Part shown: positions 36,718 through 45,573 of the stretch, one piece after another
How positions within the stretch are numbered: position 1 is the first letter of the stretch
Layout: every line of letters starts with the position of its first letter
Notes under the pieces: generated by a model
Told to the model about the DNA's origin: nothing
The model's input: only the letters and a program-made list of their open reading frames with translations
The model's database searches: none
From: Polyangiaceae bacterium
Lineage (GTDB): Bacteria > Myxococcota_A > Polyangia > Polyangiales > Polyangiaceae
Assembly (NCBI GenBank): GCA_016719945.1
Contig: JADJYE010000008.1
Coordinates: 310,001-374,000 of the forward strand
Length of the DNA: 64,000 nucleotides
Direction: 5' to 3'
Position numbers and translations under genes: made by a program

Positions 36718-37820
36718 GCGCACGTCCCAAGAAGATCCTCTTCATCTGCGGGTCCCTCAACCAGACCACGCAGATGCACCAGATCGCCAACGAGCTCCCC
36801 GAGTACCGCAAGGTGTTCTCGCCCTACTACGGCAACCGGGACTTCGACTTCCTAAAGAGCATCGGAGCGCTCGAGTACACCATCGGCGGGCACAAGCTCG
36901 GCAAGCGGTGCCTCAACTACCTGCGCGACAACGACCTGCCCTGCGAGCCGGGCGGCGCGCTCGGCGACTTCGACCTCGCGCTCCACTGCTCCGATCTCGT
37001 CTGGCCGAAGAACCTCGACGGCAAGCCCTCGCTCCTCGTCCAGGAGGGCATGACCGATCCGGAGAGCGTGCTGTTCCCGGTCTACAAGCGCCTCTCCAAG
37101 GTGCTGCCGGGGTGGGTCGCGGGTACCAGCGCGTTCGGCCTCACGAACGCCTACACGAAGTTCTGCGTCGCGAGCGAGGGCTACAAGGAGCTGTTCACCC
37201 AGCGCGGCTGCGACCCCTCGAAGATAATCGTCACGGGCATCCCCAACTTCGACGACTGCCAGAGCTACGCGAACAACGACTTCCCACACCACGGGTACGT
37301 GCTCTGCTGCACGAGCGACGTGCGCGAGGTCTTCTGGTACGAGGACCGAAAGACGTTCCTGCTCGACGCCGTGAAGATCGCCAAGGACCGCGGCAAGAAG
37401 CTGATCATCAAGCTGCACCCCAACGAGAAGCTCCCGCGAGCGACCGACGAGATCGCGCGCTGGGCCCCCGAGGCGATCGTGTACACCTCGGGCAACGCCG
37501 AGCAGATGGTCGCGAACTGCGACACGCTCATCTGCAAGTTCAGCTCGCTGGCGTACGTCGGCATCGCGCTCGGCAAGGAGGTCTTCAGCTACTTCAAGCT
37601 CGACGACCTGAAGAAGCTGATGCCGCTGCAGAACAAGATCGGCGCGAAGAACATCGCGAACGTCGCGCGCCAGCTGCTCGGCGACGCGCCTCGGGACTAC
37701 GCCGCGCGAGAGCCGCACGCCGCCGCTGCGCAACCCCAGCTGCCGGCCCAGCTGCCGGCCCAACCCCAGGCCCGCGAGGCCGCCGCGCCGATTTCGTACC
37801 GAAGCCTCGGCCCTTCGTGA
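36714..37820 (+). CDS. GT-B-like transferase (CDP-glycerol/polysaccharide transferase-like)
   Basis: 368 residues from ATG 36714 (ATGA overlap with the preceding gene). The N-terminus KKILFICGSLNQTTQMHQIANELPE and the C-terminal half LIIKLHPNEKLPRATDE, CDTLICKFSSLAYVGIALGKEVF have the pattern of GT-B folds such as CDP-glycerol glycerophosphotransferases and Kdo or polysialic transferases, with the KLHPNE and SS..xxxGK landmarks. The C-terminal 40 residues are a low-complexity tail with PQLPAQLPAQPQ. It could transfer the CMP-activated sugar made by the downstream genes, or act as an epimerase-like enzyme. It overlaps the SpsF gene (GTGA). The family call is moderately secure, the function inferred. 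Confidence 0.68.
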   Translation: MSARPKKILFICGSLNQTTQMHQIANELPEYRKVFSPYYGNRDFDFLKSIGALEYTIGGHKLGKRCLNYLRDNDLPCEPGGALGDFDLALHCSDLVWPKNLDGKPSLLVQEGMTDPESVLFPVYKRLSKVLPGWVAGTSAFGLTNAYTKFCVASEGYKELFTQRGCDPSKIIVTGIPNFDDCQSYANNDFPHHGYVLCCTSDVREVFWYEDRKTFLLDAVKIAKDRGKKLIIKLHPNEKLPRATDEIARWAPEAIVYTSGNAEQMVANCDTLICKFSSLAYVGIALGKEVFSYFKLDDLKKLMPLQNKIGAKNIANVARQLLGDAPRDYAAREPHAAAAQPQLPAQLPAQPQAREAAAPISYRSLGPS

Positions 37821-38617
37821 AGACGCTGGTCGTCGTGCAGGCCCGCATGGGCTCCTCGCGCCTGCCCGGCAAGGTGGCGCTCGAGGTCGCCGGCGCGCCG
37901 CTCCTCGTGCGGATGCTCGAGCGCCTGCGCGCGGTCGCGACGCCCGTCGAGCTGTGCGTCGCGACGAGCACCCTGCCCGAGGACGACAGGGTGGTCGAGC
38001 TCGCCACGCAGGCGGGCGTGCGCCATCACCGAGGCGATCCGCTCGACTGCCTGAACCGCCACGCGACCGCCGCGGCCGAGGCCGCAGCCGACTTCGTCGT
38101 GAAGATCCCGAGCGACTGTCCGCTGATCGATCCCGCCGTGGTCGACGAGGTGCTGGGGGTCTTCTTCCGAGGCCCCGCCCGCTACGACTACGTGTCGAAC
38201 CTCCACCCGGCCAGCTGGCCGGACGGCAACGACGTCGAGGTCTTCACGCGCGCCGCGCTCGAGCTCGCCGACCGCGAGGCCGTGCGCCCCCTCGAGCGTG
38301 AGCACACGACGCCGTTCTTCTGGGAGAACCCCGAGCGCTTCCGCCTCGGCAACGTCACCTGGGGCCGCGGCCTCGACCTCAGCATGTCGCACCGCTTCAC
38401 CATCGACTACCCGGAGGACTACCGCTTCATCGCGGCGGTCTACGACGCGCTCTACCGCCCGGGCGAGCCGCCGTTTTCGCTGGACGACATCTTGTCGCTG
38501 GTCGAAGACCGGCCCGACATCCGAGCGCTGAACGAGAAGTACGCAGGGGTGAACTGGTACCGAAACCACCTCGGCGAGCTGAAGACCGTGACCGCGGCAA
38601 TGACGAAGCAGCCATGA
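37817..38617 (+). CDS. SpsF-type cytidylyltransferase
   Basis: 266 residues from GTG 37817, which overlaps the preceding stop (GTGA). The N-terminal nucleotide-binding loop VVVQARMGSSRLPGKV is the signature of spore-coat polysaccharide SpsF and related CMP-sugar synthetases. Downstream RGDPLDCLNRH, KIPSDCPLIDPAVVDEVL and SMSHRFTIDYPEDY complete the family pattern. Members activate an acidic or ulosonic sugar with CTP. Here it is the only nucleotidyltransferase in the operon, so it is the natural candidate to make the CMP derivative of the product. ATGA overlap with the transketolase gene follows. Confidence 0.88.
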   Translation: MKTLVVVQARMGSSRLPGKVALEVAGAPLLVRMLERLRAVATPVELCVATSTLPEDDRVVELATQAGVRHHRGDPLDCLNRHATAAAEAAADFVVKIPSDCPLIDPAVVDEVLGVFFRGPARYDYVSNLHPASWPDGNDVEVFTRAALELADREAVRPLEREHTTPFFWENPERFRLGNVTWGRGLDLSMSHRFTIDYPEDYRFIAAVYDALYRPGEPPFSLDDILSLVEDRPDIRALNEKYAGVNWYRNHLGELKTVTAAMTKQP

Positions 38618-39516
38618 ACGCAGCGAACCCCGAACGCGACCCGCTCGCCGAGCTCAAGGAGCTGTCGCTGCGAGTCCGTGAGCACATCATCCGCATGTCG
38701 ACCGACGGCGGGTGCTTCATCGGCGCGTCCCTCTCTTGCGCGGACATCGTGACGTACCTCTACGCGAGGGTGCTGCGCGTCAGCCCCGATCGCATGAGCG
38801 ATCCGGACCGCGACTACTTCCTGCTCTCGAAGGGCCACGACGTCCCCGCGGTGTACGGCACGCTCGCCGAGCTCGGATACTTCCCGAGGGAGCGCCTGAA
38901 GAACCACCTGTCCCCGACGGACAGCCTGTATTGGCACCCGAACCGGAAGATCCCGGGCGTCGAGTTCCACTCTGGCTCGCTCGGCCACCTGCTCTCGGTC
39001 GCCATCGGCGTCGCGATGGACATCAAGATGCGCGGCGGACAAAACCGGGTGTTCGTCGTCCTCGGCGACGGCGAGTGCAACGAAGGCTCGATCTGGGAGG
39101 GCCTGCTCGTGGCCAAGGCGTACGGCCTCGACAACCTCGTCGCGATCGTCGACCGCAACGAGCTCCAGGCGAACGTCCGCACGGAGGAGCTCATCCCGCT
39201 CGAGCCGCTGCACTCGAAGTTCATGGCCTTCGGCTGGGAGGTCCGCGAGTGCGACGGACACGACTTCACGTCGCTCGAGAAGGCCTTCGACAACCTCCCC
39301 GCCAGCGGCGGGGCCGCCGAGGGCGGGTGGGACAAGGCTGGCCGCCCGACGATGGTCATCGCCCGCACCGTGCGCGGCAAAGGCCTGCCCAGCCTCGAGC
39401 GGCGAGCCGACCGCTGGTTCGTGAGCTTCAAGCCCGAAGAGGTCGCAGCCCTGCTCAAGGAGCTCCACGGCGTCGCCGCCGCCGAGCTCACCTCCGAGAC
39501 GTTGATGGTGCGCTGA
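38614..39516 (+). CDS. Transketolase, N-terminal (ThDP-binding) subunit
   Basis: 300 residues, the length of a split transketolase N-subunit. The ThDP-Mg motif is GDGECNEGSIWEG at about residues 151-163. GHDVPAVYGTLAELGYFP and EFHSGSLGHLLSVAIGVAMD are conserved transketolase stretches. The PP-type half is encoded alone and must pair with the product of the next gene to form the active site. Split transketolases that move with sugar-modification operons usually transfer two-carbon units to a specific acceptor rather than serve the pentose pathway. It starts in an ATGA overlap and ends within a TGATG junction to the next gene, so stoichiometric co-translation is likely. Confidence 0.9.
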   Translation: MNAANPERDPLAELKELSLRVREHIIRMSTDGGCFIGASLSCADIVTYLYARVLRVSPDRMSDPDRDYFLLSKGHDVPAVYGTLAELGYFPRERLKNHLSPTDSLYWHPNRKIPGVEFHSGSLGHLLSVAIGVAMDIKMRGGQNRVFVVLGDGECNEGSIWEGLLVAKAYGLDNLVAIVDRNELQANVRTEELIPLEPLHSKFMAFGWEVRECDGHDFTSLEKAFDNLPASGGAAEGGWDKAGRPTMVIARTVRGKGLPSLERRADRWFVSFKPEEVAALLKELHGVAAAELTSETLMVR

Positions 39517-40442
39517 TGAACGCGTCGAACCAGACCCTCTCCTACGAAGCCGTCCTCCGCGAGCTCGCCCAAGAAGACGAGCGCGTGGTCGTGATGACGG
39601 CGGAGAACCGTGCCGCCATCCGCAACCTCCCCCCGCTGCTGGGCAAGCGGTTCATCGACGTCGGCATCAGCGAGCAGACGATGATCGGCGTCGCGGCCGG
39701 GCTCTCGCTGCGCGGCCGGCGCCCCGTGTGCCACGCGCTGGCGACGTTCCTCACCCTGCGCGCGTACGAGTTCATCCGCGACGACCTCGGCATCCCGAAC
39801 CTCCCGGCGGTGCTGGTCGGCGGCGTCCCCGGCTTCCTGTCGGACGCCAACGGCCCGACCCACCAGGCCATCGACGACGTCGCGTTGATGCGCACGATCC
39901 CCAACGTGCGCGTGGTCTGCCCTGCGGACGAGCACGAGCTCGCCGACGCGCTCCCCGAGCTCATCGCGCAGGGCTCACCCTGCTACGTGCGGCACATCGC
40001 GATGCAGCCCGCGTTCGCGCACAAGCAGCGGTTCGAGCTCGGCAAGGCCGAGGTCCTGAAGGAGGGAGACGAGATCGGCATCTTGTCGTACGGCCTGGTC
40101 TCGCGGGAGTGCTACGCGGCCGCGAGCCTGCTCGAGCAGCAGGGCAGGTCGGTGCGCCTCGTCCACCTGTCGTCGCTCAAGCCGATCGACGAGGCGGCGA
40201 TCTTCCAGACGCTCTCCAGCTGCAAGACCACGTTCACCGTCGAAGACCACCTGCTCACCGGCGGTCTGTTCTCGATCGTGGCCGAGCTGTGCGCGAGGCG
40301 CGGCAAGAGCCCAGGACGGCTCGTCCCCTTCGCGCTCGAGGAGCGCTGGTTCGTGCCGACGCTGCTCAAGAACGTGCTCGAGCACGAGGGCTTCTCTGGC
40401 GAGAGGCTGGCTGAGCGCATCACCCGGACGCTGTCCGCCTGA
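39516..40442 (+). CDS. Transketolase, C-terminal (Pyr) subunit
   Basis: 308 residues, beginning within the TGATG junction. RFIDVGISEQTMIGVAAGLSLRG holds the essential glutamate (about residue 53) that activates ThDP. DDLGIPNLPAVLVGGVPG and GPTHQAIDDVALMRTIPNVRVVCPADEHE are canonical Pyr-domain stretches, and the C-terminal TK_C-like domain follows (IGILSYGLVSRECYAAASLL). It completes the enzyme with the subunit encoded immediately upstream. A 16-bp gap precedes the aminotransferase gene. Identification is very secure; the donor and acceptor are unknown. Confidence 0.9.
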   Translation: MNASNQTLSYEAVLRELAQEDERVVVMTAENRAAIRNLPPLLGKRFIDVGISEQTMIGVAAGLSLRGRRPVCHALATFLTLRAYEFIRDDLGIPNLPAVLVGGVPGFLSDANGPTHQAIDDVALMRTIPNVRVVCPADEHELADALPELIAQGSPCYVRHIAMQPAFAHKQRFELGKAEVLKEGDEIGILSYGLVSRECYAAASLLEQQGRSVRLVHLSSLKPIDEAAIFQTLSSCKTTFTVEDHLLTGGLFSIVAELCARRGKSPGRLVPFALEERWFVPTLLKNVLEHEGFSGERLAERITRTLSA

Positions 40443-40458
40443 GAGAGACGACCCCCCA

Positions 40459-41778
<1,320 letters not shown>

Positions 41779-41781
41779 CCC

Positions 41782-42618
41782 ATGTCCCCTCCGAGCTTCG
41801 ATCTCTCCAGCAAGGTCGCCATCGTCACGGGCGCGGTCGGTCTGCTCGGCAAGCAGCACTGCCGCGCGCTGCGCAGCGCTGGGGCCCACGTCGTCGTCGC
41901 GGACGTCTCGCTCGAGGGCGCGCGCGCCTTCGCGGCGGAGCTCGACGGAGAGCCGTTCAGCGGCCTCGAGAAGCCGCGCGTGCTCGCCGTCGGCGTCGAC
42001 GTCACCAAGAAGCCGTCGCTCGAGGCCGCGCGCGAGTCGATCCTCGACGCGTTCGCGCGCATCGACGTGCTGGTAAACAACGCCGCGATCAACGACATGT
42101 TCGAGAGCCCGCAGGCAGGCGCCGAGCTGTCGAAGTTCGAAAACTACCCGCTCGAGCTGTGGCAGCGCTCCCTTGACGTGAACGTCACGGGCGTGTTCCT
42201 CGCGTCGCAGGTCCTCGGCACGCCGATGGCCAAGGCGAAGCGGGGCAGCATCATCAACGTCGCGTCGACGTACGGCCTCGTGGGGCCCGATCAGTCGATC
42301 TACAAGCGGCCCGACGGCACGCAGAGCTTCTACAAGTCGGCGTCGTATCCCGCCACCAAGGGCGCGGTGCTCAACTTCACCCGCTTCTTGGCCGCGTATT
42401 GGGGCCACCTCAACGTTCGCGTGAACAGCCTGTGCCCAGGGGGCATCGAGAACCACCAAGACGCCTATTTCCTAGAGAACTACGCCAAGAAGACGCCCCT
42501 CGGTCGCATGGGCAAGAGCGACGAGATGGGTGGAGCGATCGTCTTCATGGCCTCCGACGCGTCGTCCTACATGACCGGCTCGACGGTCGTCGTCGACGGC
42601 GGGTGGACCGCGTGGTGA
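41782..42618 (+). CDS. Short-chain dehydrogenase/reductase
   Basis: 278 residues. The cofactor loop is VAIVTGAVGLLGKQHCRAL (TGxxxxxG, with V-G-L-L in place of the more common G-x-G), and the NNA motif is VLVNNAAIN. The catalytic pair is Tyr189-x-x-x-Lys193 in SYPATKGAVLNFTR, preceded by IINVASTYG. SLCPGGIENHQDAYF and FMASDASSYMTGSTVVVDGGWTAW complete the SDR pattern. It probably reduces or oxidises a sugar carbonyl or alcohol with NAD(P). Its stop overlaps the GTG of the next gene (GTGA). Confidence 0.9.
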   Translation: MSPPSFDLSSKVAIVTGAVGLLGKQHCRALRSAGAHVVVADVSLEGARAFAAELDGEPFSGLEKPRVLAVGVDVTKKPSLEAARESILDAFARIDVLVNNAAINDMFESPQAGAELSKFENYPLELWQRSLDVNVTGVFLASQVLGTPMAKAKRGSIINVASTYGLVGPDQSIYKRPDGTQSFYKSASYPATKGAVLNFTRFLAAYWGHLNVRVNSLCPGGIENHQDAYFLENYAKKTPLGRMGKSDEMGGAIVFMASDASSYMTGSTVVVDGGWTAW

Positions 42619-43196
42619 CCTCGGGCACGAGCACCACCCCCGGCTGTCGGCTGCCCGACGGCGAGGTCGCGCGGCGCGCGGCTCGGGTGAAGCTCGTGCT
42701 CACCGACTGCGACGGGGTGTTGACCGACAACGGCGTCTACTACGGCGCCGAGGGCGAAGCGCTCAAGCGCTTCTCGATCCGCGACGGGATGGGCGTCGAG
42801 CGCCTTCGCAACGCCGGGATCGCGACCGCCATCATCACCGGCGAGAACGCCCACATGGTGCTGCGCCGCGCGGAGAAGCTGCGCATCCATGTCCACCTGG
42901 GCATCAAGGACAAAGGCGCCGCGCTGCCGGCCATCTTGGCGCTCGGTCCCCATCCGCACCTGCCGACGGCCGACAACATGGCCCACCCGGAGCTGTCGCT
43001 CGACGAGGTGGCGTACATCGGTGACGACGTCAACGACCTACCGGCGATGGCCCTGCTCGAGGCCCACGGCCTCGTCGGCGCGCCGGCCGACGCGATGCCC
43101 GAGGTGGCGCGCACCGTTCATTACGTGACCGTCGCCCGCGGAGGCTTCGGAGCATTTCGAGAGTTCGCCGAGTGGATCCTTTCCGCTCGCGCCTGA
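42615..43196 (+). CDS. KdsC-type HAD phosphatase
   Basis: 193 residues from GTG 42615. The catalytic HAD loop is VLTDCDGVLTDNGVYYG (Asp31, Asp33). Motif II is ATAIITGENAHMVLRRAEKL, the Lys is in IKDKGAALP, and motif IV is VAYIGDDVNDLPAM. This is the KdsC subclass, which removes the 8-phosphate of Kdo 8-P or the 9-phosphate of nonulosonate phosphates. Small and lacking a cap domain, it would usually tetramerise. Its place between the SDR and NeuB-type synthase fits the order synthase then phosphatase then cytidylyltransferase. Confidence 0.88.
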   Translation: MTSGTSTTPGCRLPDGEVARRAARVKLVLTDCDGVLTDNGVYYGAEGEALKRFSIRDGMGVERLRNAGIATAIITGENAHMVLRRAEKLRIHVHLGIKDKGAALPAILALGPHPHLPTADNMAHPELSLDEVAYIGDDVNDLPAMALLEAHGLVGAPADAMPEVARTVHYVTVARGGFGAFREFAEWILSARA

Positions 43197-43240
43197 GGTG
43201 GTACAGAGCGCGGAGCGCCGCTGGTGGGTAGGAGGTCGTG

Positions 43241-44152
43241 ATGTCGTCGAAGAACCCTGAGATTCGAATCGGTGATCGCCTCGTGGGCGAAGGCCACCCC
43301 GTATACGTGATCGCCGAGATCGGCATCAACCACAACGGCTCCGTCGAGCTCGCCAAGAAGATGATCGACGGCGCGGTGCTCGCGGGCTGCGACGCCGTGA
43401 AGTTCCAGAAGCGCACGCCCGAGGTCTGCGTCCCGAAGGACCAGTGGCTGATCGAGCGCGACACGCCCTGGGGCCGAATGACGTACATCGACTATCGGCA
43501 CAAGACCGAGTTCGGCGCCTCCGAGTACTCCGACATCGACAGGCACTGCAAGGAGCGCAAGATCCAGTGGTTCGTCTCCTGCTGGGACGAGCCCGCGGTC
43601 GACTTCATGGAGCGCTTCGAGCCCCCTTGTTACAAGATCGCCTCGGCGTCCGTCACCGACACGCCGCTGCTCGAGCGCCTGAAGGCGACCAAGAAGCCGC
43701 TCATCATGTCGACCGGGATGAGCACGATGGAGGAGATCCGCGAGGCCATCGCCACGCTCGGCGAGGACAACCTCGCGCTCATGCACGCGATCTCGATGTA
43801 CCCGTGCGACGTGAAGGACCTCAACCTGCGGATGATCCCGAACCTCAAGGCGACGTTCCCGCGGCTCACGATCGGGTACAGCGGCCACGAGACCGGGCTC
43901 ACGCCCACGTTCGCGGCGGTCGCCCTCGGCGCGACGATGGTCGAGCGGCACATCACGCTCGACCGGGCGATGTGGGGCTCGGATCAGGCAGCGAGCGTCG
44001 AGATCCCTGGCCTCGTCCGCCTCGTCTCGGGCATCCGTGACGTCTCGGCGTCGCTCGGCGACGGTGTGAAGCGCGTCCACGAGAAGGAGCTCGCTCAGGC
44101 GAAGAAGCTCCGGCGCGCCAACAAGTCGACCGGCGCGACCTCCACCCATTAG
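43241..44152 (+). CDS. NeuB-type sialic-acid-like synthase lacking the SAF domain
   Basis: 303 residues from ATG 43241 behind a strong GGAGG (43231-43235); the in-frame GTG three bases earlier is too close. The PEP-condensing TIM barrel is complete: YVIAEIGINHNGSVELAKKM, DAVKFQKRTPEV, CYKIASASVTDTPLLERL, IMSTGMSTMEEI, IGYSGHETGLTP and VERHITLDRAMWGSDQAASVE. NeuB, PseI and LegI end in a SAF (antifreeze-like) domain of about 60 residues; this protein ends about 40 residues after the barrel, so the domain is absent. The chemistry would be condensation of an aldose with PEP to a 3-deoxy-ulosonic acid. The acceptor is unknown. Confidence 0.88.
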   Translation: MSSKNPEIRIGDRLVGEGHPVYVIAEIGINHNGSVELAKKMIDGAVLAGCDAVKFQKRTPEVCVPKDQWLIERDTPWGRMTYIDYRHKTEFGASEYSDIDRHCKERKIQWFVSCWDEPAVDFMERFEPPCYKIASASVTDTPLLERLKATKKPLIMSTGMSTMEEIREAIATLGEDNLALMHAISMYPCDVKDLNLRMIPNLKATFPRLTIGYSGHETGLTPTFAAVALGATMVERHITLDRAMWGSDQAASVEIPGLVRLVSGIRDVSASLGDGVKRVHEKELAQAKKLRRANKSTGATSTH

Positions 44153-44165
44153 AGAGGGCCGAGCC

Positions 44166-44987
44166 ATGGTGGACCTGCTCTACGCCGACGGGGGGAAGCT
44201 CAACTGGGCGCTGTTGTCGCCCCTGATCATCACCCTGTGGGCGTGGGCGGTGATCGCGCTCGAGCACATCTTCCCCTACGACAAGGGCCAGAAGCTCTTC
44301 CGCAAGGGCTGGTTCACCGACTTCTTCTGGTACACGATCGTTCAGAGCTACGTCCTCAGCCTCGTCATCAACGCGTTCATCCTGTGGGCCGACGAGCAGG
44401 TCGGCAGGCCGCGCTGGGTCTCGGACTGGCCGCTGTGGCAGCAGGCGATCTTGTTCCTGCTGGTCCACGATTTTTACATCTATTGGTTCCACCGAGCGCA
44501 GCACAAGTTCCCCATCTTGTGGCGCACGCACGAGGCGCACCACTCGGTGAAGGACGTCGACTGGTTGGCCGGCTCTCGATCCCACCCGATCGAGATCATG
44601 ATCAACCAGACGATCGAGTTCATGCCCATCATCCTGCTCGCCTCGCCGGAGATGGCCCTGATCAAGGGCACGATCGACGCCGTGTGGGGCATGTGGATCC
44701 ACTGCAACATCAACGTGCGCTCGGGCCCGCTCCAATACGTCATCAACGGCCCAGAGATGCATCGCTGGCATCACTCGGTGGAGTACGTCGGCGACGGCAT
44801 GAACTACGGGACGAAATTCGCCTTCTGGGACTACCTCTTCGGCACCGCGTACCGGCCCGACAAGAAGCCGCCCGGGTACGGCCTCAGCGAGCCCTTCCCC
44901 GACGGGTATTTCCAGCAGATCGCGTACGCCTTCCGCCGCTTCGACGGCTCCAAGCCGCCGTCGGCCGAGCAGCGAACGACGAGCTGA
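44166..44987 (+). CDS. Fatty acid hydroxylase/sterol desaturase-family membrane enzyme
   Basis: 273 residues with about four transmembrane helices (LLSPLIITLWAWAVIALEHIFP, YTIVQSYVLSLVINAFILW). The di-iron histidine motifs are HDFYIYWFHRAQHK, WRTHEAHHSVKDVDW and MHRWHHSVEY. Family members hydroxylate or desaturate acyl chains or sterols at the membrane using O2. The last gene of the operon (13-bp gap), it suggests that a lipid carrier or lipid portion is tailored along with the sugar. It could act on the acyl part of a glycolipid. Confidence 0.86.
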   Translation: MVDLLYADGGKLNWALLSPLIITLWAWAVIALEHIFPYDKGQKLFRKGWFTDFFWYTIVQSYVLSLVINAFILWADEQVGRPRWVSDWPLWQQAILFLLVHDFYIYWFHRAQHKFPILWRTHEAHHSVKDVDWLAGSRSHPIEIMINQTIEFMPIILLASPEMALIKGTIDAVWGMWIHCNINVRSGPLQYVINGPEMHRWHHSVEYVGDGMNYGTKFAFWDYLFGTAYRPDKKPPGYGLSEPFPDGYFQQIAYAFRRFDGSKPPSAEQRTTS

Positions 44988-45002
44988 CGAAGAGGCTGAA
45001 CG

Positions 45003-45494
45003 CTACGGGCCCGTCGTCACCCGCACCAGCACGACGACGCCCGCGCGGACGGCATAGAGGATCCTCGCGCGGCCCGCGCGAACGCGCAGGTGCCCTCGCG
45101 GGTCGCCGAGCGGCTGGACGCCTCGAGGCGCCGGATCGCGCGCCAGCTCTTCGACGCGCGCCCGGACGAGCCGCTGCTCCGCGGGCGTGAGCGCGGCGAG
45201 GTCTCTGCGCGCCATCGGTGACAGCTCGGCGCTGGCGACGGTCTCCGCGTCGGGCCCGGCGACGAACATCCGACTGGGCGGATCGTGGTCCTCATCCCAC
45301 GCCTCGCGGACCGACGCCTCGTCGGCCCGCAGCTCGAGCTCCTCCACGATGCCGACGAACAGGTCCGTCGGCAGGGGTGAGCCGCCAGCCCTCAGATGCT
45401 TCATGAGCCTGAAGAGGACCGCTACCTGGCGCGCTCGGACAGCATCGTCCGGCGCCTGCGGCTGCCTGGAGGGAGGGGCGTCTTCGTGGGGCAT
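45003..45494 (-). CDS. RelE/ParE-like toxin fold with N-terminal extension
   Basis: 163 residues from ATG 45494. The C-terminal 70 residues (DLAALTPAEQRLVRARVEELARDPAPRG, then LGDPRGHLRVRAGRARILYAVRAGVVVLVRVT) match the RelE/ParE fold, where the helical hairpin, Arg-rich strand and R-x-x-Y/V endings are typical. The first 90 residues are helical and acidic (VEELELRADEASVREAWDEDHD), longer than any normal RelE, and no antitoxin gene is adjacent (only a 79-bp gap to a divergent-looking hypothetical). The extension could serve as a built-in antitoxin or the protein may be a domesticated toxin. Convergent with the operon end. Confidence 0.6.
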   Translation of the reverse strand: MPHEDAPPSRQPQAPDDAVRARQVAVLFRLMKHLRAGGSPLPTDLFVGIVEELELRADEASVREAWDEDHDPPSRMFVAGPDAETVASAELSPMARRDLAALTPAEQRLVRARVEELARDPAPRGVQPLGDPRGHLRVRAGRARILYAVRAGVVVLVRVTTGP

Positions 45495-45573
45495 GTCCCG
45501 GCCACAGGTTACCGCGAAGGGCGGGCGCACGCCCCCCGCTCGTCGGCGCGCCACAGCGCGCGCGAGCTTTCCA

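Noticed and set aside
43238..43240. GTG start for the NeuB-type gene
   Set aside because: Only two bases after the GGAGG site; ATG three bases later has normal spacing.
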